Source of the DNA: Parelaphostrongylus tenuis
Lineage: Eukaryota; Nematoda; Chromadorea; Rhabditida; Metastrongylidae
NCBI GenBank assembly: GCA_019055375.1
Contig: JAHQIW010000783.1
Coordinates: 79,801 to 143,800 of the forward strand
Direction: 5' to 3'
DNA length: 64,000 nt
Every line of letters starts with the position of its first letter. Position 1 is the stretch's first letter. The position numbers and the translations under genes are program-made. Below are positions 56,400-64,000 of this stretch, in pieces. The notes under the pieces were generated by a model. That model was not told where the DNA came from. It saw only the letters and a list, made by a program, of their open reading frames with translations, and did not search any database.

Positions 56400-57240
56400 A
56401 GATGGCGCTGATAAACGAGGAGGGAAAGTAAGCAAGAGAAGGATGGGCGTTCAGCAGATGTGAGACTATGAAGTTCTTATTAGCGTTTTCGATACAGTGA
56501 TCGATCTAAAGTGATTTGTGTATCTTCTATCACTTGATTAGCTACATCGCTACTAATGGAGCGCAATAAGAAAAAATCAAGTGGGTGAAGGTGAAAATGA
56601 CATGACATGGTGAAGAAGCGGTGACCGACACCAGCGCAAGGACCTGATAGCAGAAAAAAAATTGTTCATTTAATTCAGATTTGTAACGCTATGTTGACAA
56701 TGAGTTTCGGCTCCGAAGACTTGAATATGGATTGAATAGCATATTTGAACGACAATTCCTCATAACATTTCATTGATGTTTGCAAGGTTGATAATTGCGC
56801 AAATGGGACTATAACCAGAGTTTTTCCACAGAAATAGATGTCCGCCCAGTTCGGAAAAGAACATCTCCTTTGCTTTGCTTAATTCAAAGCTCCTCAAATG
56901 GTCACTCCAACAGCAATCTGAGACTAATAGTTTTCAGCTGCTTTCAGGTCTCAAACACCTAGTTCATTATTACGGCGGGAATACCTGAGAGAGGAACTCG
57001 ACATCTTATACGCCGGTTCAGCCATGTTCCATTTATGCAAGAAATCGTCGTTATCACTGATTGAATGTATGCAAAAGCCGACAAGCTTCTCCATTTCATA
57101 GGGAGCTGGAATTCCACTGTGGTGACCAGTGCACTGGGAGCTCTAGGATTGTGTTTTATTGAGTAGAGCACGCACCATTTGCGAAGTGAAAACGTCGATC
57201 TGTTCAAGAGTACTGAGTGAAATGTGAAGCATTCGAGCAA
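56400..57240. other. no recognisable gene
   Basis: A 93-codon minus frame (56,959-57,240) was seen, with no known domain. Confidence 0.35.
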
Positions 57241-57332
57241 GCGCGATGAACATGCATTTCACCGATACCGAGACGATGTATATTTATAAGATCGTCACAC
57301 CGTTAGAGAAGGTATGAAAACAGAAAATTTGC

Positions 57333-57831
57333 GTGTACCTGCACAAGAATTATCTAAACTTGCTGTTCAAATTTGACGTCTCCAATCTGAGTATGAGTGG
57401 AATTCCATATTCCCTTCCACAGTACAGATACATCAGTCTGACCAGTGTTGTCATTTTGGTGATGATTTGGGTGCTTGCAGGCGCATCACCACTAGTCCGG
57501 GCCATTGAAATGTTGCACGATAAGCAAAAATATCTCAGGCTACTCGCCATATTCACGATTCATGATGTTCAGTTTAACAAGCTTCATAACCTTTATTCTA
57601 TCCTTGGCAACAATGGCGCGTATTTGCATCGTCACGTTATCGCCTGAATTGCTCAGAGAAGGAATAACGAAGTATTTTACGAGAAAGCTTAGAACATCGG
57701 CGAGAACCGTCGTAAATGTTATCTACCGAACACTTTGCGAATCCGTGATTCTGTCAAGAAAGGCACTAGCGGAATTGACAATGTCACTCGCAAAGGAACT
57801 GGGGGAAAATCCTGAGATAGCTCGCTTATAA
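57333..57831 (+). other. two overlapping unassigned frames
   Basis: Frames of 104 and 108 codons overlap in different phases. The first has a hydrophobic run (LTSVVILVMIWVLAGA), the second a helical C-terminus (KALAELTMSLAKELGENPE). They could be one gene broken by a frameshift or intron, but I recognise no family. Confidence 0.2.
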
Positions 57832-57949
57832 TTTTAGTCTATCAGTAATGAGCAGCTTAGAGTTCGATGATATCGTATATTCGAAGATTCATTGTTGATC
57901 GATATGGTTAAGGATAATTGTTTAAAGATGCAAAGGTGAAAATGTTTAG

Positions 57950-58690
57950 AGCAGATCGAATCAAAGATTATTTATAGTCAAACAAGATCTTGTATACAAT
58001 GGAGGTGATATTTCGATGGAGGCCAAATTGAAGTTATATCGTTATCTGCTGCAAAAAAACCCGTTGAACGATTGATTTCAGAAGCTATCATACGTCGGAT
58101 GAGAAGTGGGTCTGCTTGGCCACGACCACGATTGGAGCAAACGTTGGGTTCTAAAGTTTAAGCTTCGCCATCAAATGCATGTCGGAAGTCGTTTAGCCAA
58201 AAGGTCATGGCCTGCGTTTAATGGAATTTTGGAAAATGTCTCACATTTCGAACTTGCTTCAAAAGGTCGTGCCATTGATGTCGAACTATATGGTAAGCGG
58301 CTGGATCGAGTCTACGATGCGTCGAAGGATACAGTACCCGGTACTGACTCGTCGAAAGCGCGCGCTGTTTCAGCAAGACAGTGTTCCAAATGTCACACGC
58401 GCAAAGAAGAGTAAAGAAAAGTTTGATGATTTGGAGTATGTCGAGGTCTTGCCGCACCCATCCTACAGTCCAGATGCTGCTTATCCAGTTACAGTCTTTT
58501 GCGCTCAATGAAACATCTCCCGCATGGACGCCGATTTGAGATAGCTGATCAAGTTGAAAAAGCATGACAGGAGTTTTTTATTCAAAACCCAAGAAATGGT
58601 ACTTCGAGCTGACCCGGAAGCTTGCAGATCGATGACCGATGATAGAAGATCGTAATATGTTCCACCTCACTCTGAAGAGTAATTATTGTT
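57950..58690 (+). pseudogene. third mariner transposase relic
   Basis: Pieces of the catalytic domain in order: DEKWV (first Asp) near 58,097, then ALFQQDSVPNVTRAKKSKEK (second Asp), VEVLPHPSYSPDAAY, and a C-terminal segment with stops. The third catalytic Asp of the family (in the PSD-like position after SPDLA) is lost (AYPVTVF). No terminal repeats were identified. Confidence 0.75.
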
Positions 58691-58759
58691 GTTTTAATTG
58701 AATTTATGCGTAAGCTTAGAATTTTTAGCGGGTGTCAAGGAACTTTATCGTCAAATTAA

Positions 58760-59500
58760 TTCTATAGCCATAAAAGGATGGAACAAAGTATGTTATTTAT
58801 CTCTATGAAGGTCACAACTTGCAACTTACCATTACAATTTTGACTTTGAAGTATCAAAATTGAGAGAATTGTGTTGTAATATTTGATTCTGGAATTACAA
58901 ACTGTTAATGAAACTTTATTATTTGACGATAATATATTGACTACAGATTATTTGACGGTATTTAGTAGCAATGAGTAGAGGTAAATTACTATTGACATAG
59001 AAAATGAGTAATGAACATGACCAAAATCTGGTTAAATTTGAATAAAAATGCATGAAATGGTCCCAGAGGTGTTCAAAATACGATTTTTTCCCTAGCATCT
59101 GGGTTTTCCTTCGAAAAATGTGTTGTTTCGGAAAATAGGACAATATAAAAAAGTCTCTTTCCCAACTTTATGTAAATCACAACTTCTAAACTCCACTCAT
59201 ATTATAACGTTTCGTCGAATTATTGGTGAAGTGATATTAAATTGCACCGCGCAGTATTATTTTTGACGAAGAGATCGTTGTTTTGGTTGTGCATGCTTGA
59301 ACCGAAAGTAGCCTTAATGAAGTCTCTTACATCATATTCTTTCTTTCACTGAGGACAAACTTTTTCTATAGATGACCAAAAAATTCAAATTTTATTGTAA
59401 AACTGTCGCATGGTCATTGCAGCGCCCTGTGCTTGCCATGCGGACTCGCCGCTCGTCGCGCAGGAAATCAACGAGGATTTGTACAATACATTGACTTTCT
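58760..59500. other. no recognisable gene
   Basis: AT-rich sequence with one 74-codon chance frame on the minus strand. Confidence 0.4.
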
Positions 59501-59504
59501 TTGG

Positions 59505-59763
59505 CATTGACTAACCCCTGAGGGATGCGCCACGCATTTGCCTTCGATATTTAGCTTCGTTTGAGGTTACTGGATGCATTTTTTGCTTTACACTGGCTTG
59601 AGGTGGCCTACCGATGTACTGACTCAGTGTTGCTTAGCCATCCAGAAAAGTTGGGCACTAATGTAGTGACTTCGGAGGGATGGAAGGTTCGGTGAGTGAC
59701 GAGCGCGAAACTGAACCATGGGTGCGACTCATAGCACTTCCAACCACTGCACCACATGCGCTC
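59505..59763 (-). mobile_element. tRNA-derived SINE, family A, copy 4
   Basis: The minus strand starts 'gagcgcatgtggtgcagtgg'. A B-box-like region, the 'ccatccctccgaagtcacta' body and the 'gcgcatccctcaggggttag' tail follow. It is more diverged than the copies at 27 and 31 kb. Confidence 0.75.
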
Positions 59764-59789
59764 CTAAGCAAAAAGTAACCTTAAGTGCT

Positions 59790-61820
59790 TTCCCGTTATC
59801 TCCTCCCAATTTGAGGCCTTTGATAAAAACGCATTTTTTGCTCTCATTTGAAGTGTAGGTAGGCATTCGATAGCTCAAATCAAGTTCCAGTTTCAACAGT
59901 TTATTTAGTTTTTAGAAAGGACTTTATAGAGCTTTGCAACACTTAAGGGAAAATTGAGTTCCACCTTCGGTGAGCACTCTTGCTGGTCAAGGTGTATGTA
60001 CTAACTGAGACATCCATTCGCAGCACAAGTCACATGTGGATTTTTTGACGAAAATCACGATTGTGCCTGATAATTCGGAATTCTCTCTTCTTGCTAATGG
60101 GCTTTCTTTGAAGAACAGATTTGTTGAAAATACTTCATTGTTTTTCAAAGATTGGCAAATCCACTATAAAGTAAAATCACTTTTTATAAGCCCAGAAACA
60201 TTGATTGCAGCCAACGGTGATTTGCAAAAATAGTTATTCCAGTCCACGAATGTGTTGCGGCTCATGCCAAGATTGTTCTAGCATAATTGAACCCGTAAAA
60301 GACCACGTGCATCAAATATGATACACGAATGCTTAGAAAGCCTTTCTAGGTGGATAAAAGCTTTCTCTTAGACATTTGGTACCATTCGAAAGCTAAAGTT
60401 TCTGCAATTTTGAAGATATGTTCAGCTCAAAAAACGACTTTTCAAAACGTTGCAGCGAAAAGAATATAGTATTTCACATTCAATTTCCTTCAGTTGCTCG
60501 TCTGGAGCTTCTATATAGCATTTCATCAAAGCTTTAATAGTCATTATGTAGCCCAATCTCAAGGAATCTATGCATGTAATTACTTTTTTTCTCTTGGAAA
60601 GTTATTATAGAACGCTGTAAGAGCGAAAAGAAGATTACATTTCACGCCTAAAATGTACCCGCCGCTGGACGTCATAGGTGGTTTATTGAAAGAGGAGGGT
60701 TTAAGTAAAGTCAGTTCTTTTGAGAGAGACTTTTGGGTTTAGTAAAAGTTCAGATTTTTCTAATGTTTAGTTTTTTGTTATTATGTAAAAATAAGTACCA
60801 TGGATCTGTTATAAAAACATTCAAATACGTCTGAGGAATCTTCTTGGTGCATAAGTAATGGAATATCACAAATGAATCTTCCACAAAAATTTCTTGATAT
60901 AGAGAGCGACTACTTCTAGAATCCTTCATTTTGCAGCGGTAATACTACGCCCTCGTAAGAAAATAAACAAACTTTCAACATAAACGAACTATTGTGCATT
61001 TGTGTCGCCTGTCCTACGAGAACGTAGCTTGAAAGCACATCTTCTAAAATAAGTACTGCTGAATAGGTCTGTGTGGAGGTAATTGTAGTATGCCACTGGA
61101 GTAAGTGTAGGAAGAGTGCGAGCTTATCATTGCGGAAAATACTTAGTACTTTTGCCCTAACCGCACCCATATTCAAAAAAGCATTTCCTATTCTTTTTGA
61201 TATTTTAGTAATCGTTATATAGCCTCAATTTCGGAGATTTCGAGGGTGTATTTTGCTTTTTGGAAAGCCTTTACAAGACTCTGTGAGAATAAAAAGAAAG
61301 TTTTGATCCAAACTCAAGCATTTTTCGCTGAACAAAGCTTTACTCATGAAGCTCATTGATTATTCGATAGCAAGAGTTCGACAAATTCAATAATGCTGGT
61401 GTTTCTTCAAAAAACTTTTCATTGCGCTTTATCACTGAAATTAAGATTCCAATTCACATGCGGTGCGCATACCTTGCACCGATATGTAAATGGATTTCGC
61501 AACATTGGCATCAAGCCATCGCCTTCCAATAATCAGCACACAGCTTGAATTTCAAGGATTCCAACGTGTGCTTAACTTCTAAAGAAAGCCTCATAGCGAG
61601 CTGTAGCAACAGGAATAAAATTGTGTTGCGCGTTTGAGCACTTTTTGCTGGACACGGCTTTTGTCTCAGACTTTCATATCCATTCGATAGCCCAAGTACG
61701 AGCGATTCTAATAGTACGCCTGGTTTTCGAGAACGACTTCTCAGTGCGTCATTACAGCTAAAAGAATATTGCGTTTTGCAATCGGCGCGCATCACACGTC
61801 ACTTGAATGTTGCCCATCGC
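59790..61820. repeat. cluster of diverged R1-type repeats
   Basis: Signatures like 'cattcgatagctcaaat' recur at about 59,867, 60,380, 61,363 and 61,680. Each is followed within 100 bases by a 'ttttcgaaaa...acttt' and 'gcgctgta'-like block. It looks like nested or tandem old copies. No protein frame is shared. Confidence 0.45.
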
Positions 61821-62890
61821 TATCGACACGGAGCCGAGTACGGAGCCTAATATTCTTTGAGCTATAACAACACATTAAAAAGTCCTTTTTAAAAACTGAA
61901 CCTATAATTAAATAGTTGAAGCCAGTACTACAGAGCGGGTATGGAATTCTGACAGAAAAGCCGCATCCAGCGAAAAATGCTTGAGTGTGAAATAGAACTT
62001 CATTTTCACATTTATGATAATATGAAAACCATTCAAAAACAAAGTACACTCTCAAATTCTTGAAAATACAAGTTGTCGAATAATTATCAAAACGTCAAAG
62101 AGGGGTAAAAACGCGCTTTTTTGTATATAGGTGCACATAGGGAAGATGTACCAGAAATACTTTTTGAAAGCACCTATTTCTGACCAATAGCTTGCATATA
62201 CCGTTGTTCCAAGCTTTTTAATCAAACACGATTGAAATTCCTCTACGAATAAAATTTCTCCACTATCTATAATTTCTCAATATTTTCTCTCCTATGTCAA
62301 TTCTAATTGATTGGAAATTAATGAATGACTGATATAAACTCTAGCTAAAGTGAAACTAACCGATGAACTGGCATCGCATACATCATATTTTTGATAAATT
62401 ACTTATTGTCTTCTAATTTGTACTTACTATAACGGCTCTTGGGTGTTCATATAGAACTGGGAAGATTAATCAGCGATTTTCATTGTGATATCTTTTCTAC
62501 AATTCAATAAATTGATTGATTGGCAAATTTAGTATGATTGCGTAGTAAACCAGAGTTTTCTCTATACACGACGCATATAACTGAACCAAAAGCATGTGAG
62601 CGAGTAGAGAGAATTTGTTCTATCAAAGTAATATAAAAAATCCACAGATTTTCCGAAACTCGAAAATAAACCTGATTCAAACAACGAATATTGCGCAAAT
62701 CTCTCTGCGTGTATCGATTTCTACAGCGGTCCCTCAGGAGTTAATCGGCAATGACATTCAGCATAGAAATGCAAGAAACGCGGAGAAATAGCGAAGGGAA
62801 GATAAGTGTTCTCGAATAACTCTAATATTGACCCTATCACGACACCGATACTTGAACATCGCCAAGCAGTTTGTAAACAGAACTGAAGCT
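61821..62890. other. no recognisable gene
   Basis: AT-rich sequence with short minus-strand frames only. Confidence 0.4.
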
Positions 62891-62910
62891 TCATTCGATG
62901 TTCTTTCTAG

Positions 62911-63158
62911 GCAGACGTTTGGACTGTGATATGCCGTGTTTTGTAAGAGCTCGACGGCTCCTTTTTCAATGGATGACGAAGCAAAAATTCTCACTGTTAA
63001 GTGAACTCAATGAGAAGCAGAGGACAGTTGAAATGCACTCAACTTACAATCACTTACTCGACGTGGCGAAGGTTGAGATGGCTCGTTGGCCTAGTGTCAT
63101 TATTACGGATATTCCATCCACATACCGGGTAATGCGTGGTGGCCATTTGCCATTGTGA
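62911..63158 (+). other. possible terminal exon, unassigned
   Basis: A splice-acceptor-like 'ttctttctag' ends at 62,910 and is followed by an open stretch to a stop at 63,158. The residues are helical and protein-like (KFSLLSELNEKQRTVEMHST, then VAKVEMARWPSVIITDIPST), but I do not recognise the family and no upstream exon was found in the window. Confidence 0.25.
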
Positions 63159-63179
63159 CGATGCGCGACACCTGATTTT

Positions 63180-63545
63180 CTTCTGAATGCTACAGCTTAT
63201 TAATAAGTCCTTTCAAAAATCAATTACATCGCTAGAATCGGCATATTCAGACCATCGAATGGTTAGTATAAGTCCAATGGAAATGCTTTTTCCAGCGAAA
63301 GATGCGCCGAAACGCTCACAAGTGTGAAACATAATACTCTTAGGTGTTACAGCGCAATATCTTCAGACTCAACTATATCGTAAAATCGTCCTAGATCTAA
63401 GCTATCGATCAAGCTACAGAACATCTTGAAGAAATCAAGAAAACGCCTCACCTTTGAAGGGATACGGATAACATCAATAATTTCGGACGTGTGATATCCG
63501 ATCTTCTCTTGAGTGTTACGGAGCTCTAAAAGTTCTCTAAAACTG
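63180..63545 (-). repeat. R1-type repeat, inverted copy
   Basis: 'ctaagctatcgatcaagcta' and 'gagtgttacggagctctaaa' match R1 signatures read in reverse. Confidence 0.4.
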
Positions 63546-63557
63546 AATGCAGTACTC

Positions 63558-63845
63558 CGAAGTTATAGTATTTTTACTGCTTTTTTCGCAGTGGTATTAT
63601 ATTTTTTATATAACTAAGAGAATTGAGTGGTGAACAAAAACACGGCCTCAGGCGGGAATCAAACTCACGTTTCATCCTATCCGGGGACGCGTGCTCTACC
63701 ACTACACCACTGAGGCACATTTGCCCGACCACTCATTCTTCAACATCTCAGTGTTAGCTATCAGCCACCAACCTTTTACAGGCTTGGTCGGGTATGCGAT
63801 TTCGCTTTATAAACCCAGTTGAGCTGATAGCTATTCTAATTACTA
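63558..63845 (-). mobile_element. tRNA-derived SINE, family B, copy 5
   Basis: The minus-strand head at 63,641-63,716 forms a perfect 7-bp acceptor stem (GCCTCAG/CTGAGGC) and a T arm GTGGG/CCCGC-like (with one change here). The flanks are the 'gagaattgagtggtgaacaa' and 'ttttacaggcttggtcgggt' sides. Confidence 0.75.
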
Positions 63846-64000
63846 GTACTCCGAAGTTATAGTATTTTCATTGCTTTTTTCGCAGTGTTATTATATTATT
63901 TATATAACTAAGAGAATTGAGTGGTGAACAAAAACACGGCCTCAGGCGGGAATCGAACCCACGTTTCATCCTATCCGTCCCCGGATATAAACTAAATGCT
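63846..64000 (-). mobile_element. tRNA-derived SINE, family B, copy 6 (cut by window end)
   Basis: Direct duplicate of 63,558 onward, nearly identical up to 'tttcatcctatccg', after which the sequence changes and the window ends. The B-box is intact ('tgggttcgattcccgcctg'). Confidence 0.7.

Overview
The window looks like nuclear DNA of a clade V parasitic nematode, probably hookworm-like (Necator/Ancylostoma). Three things point there: an intron-rich lis-1 gene whose protein matches nematode and animal LIS1, decayed RTE-type and mariner elements, and several tRNA-derived SINE families. The genus is an inference; no database search was possible.

Layout. 1-7.5 kb: repeats, a SINE, an inverted element with hammerhead-like ends and a possible Pao/BEL integrase scrap. 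7,503-22,245: a 14.7-kb near-perfect palindrome with arms of 7,339 and 7,304 bp and a 100-bp unique spacer at 14,842-14,941. Each arm carries three full-length U1 snRNA genes, one diverged U1 on the opposite strand, one 5'-truncated U1, fragments of RTE-like reverse transcriptase, and a dead mariner next to the centre. 22.2-32.9 kb: gene-poor, with many SINE fragments, simple repeats and one GC-rich block. 32,941-43,630 (+): lis-1 in 12 exons, about 411 codons, with one missing base in exon 9 and one GC-AG intron. 43.6-64 kb: repeats, including tandem units of about 317-321 bp with hammerhead ribozyme cores (retrozyme-like), a second hammerhead-bearing inverted element, a lone U1 pseudogene, three mariner remnants and more SINEs.

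The short open frames in the palindrome are not protein genes. The recurring 'GPRERSPTRKNLAVG' frame is the antisense of U1 RNA. Because the U1 5' end is complementary to 5' splice sites, its antisense imitates an exon donor.

The two strongest discoveries are (a) a U1 snRNA gene cluster held in a large palindrome, itself built from older inverted duplications, and (b) a tandem retrozyme-like array whose hammerheads have a self-complementary stem III with no loop, which implies that they cleave as dimers. The only conventional protein-coding gene I can support is lis-1. Boundaries of old repeats are approximate.
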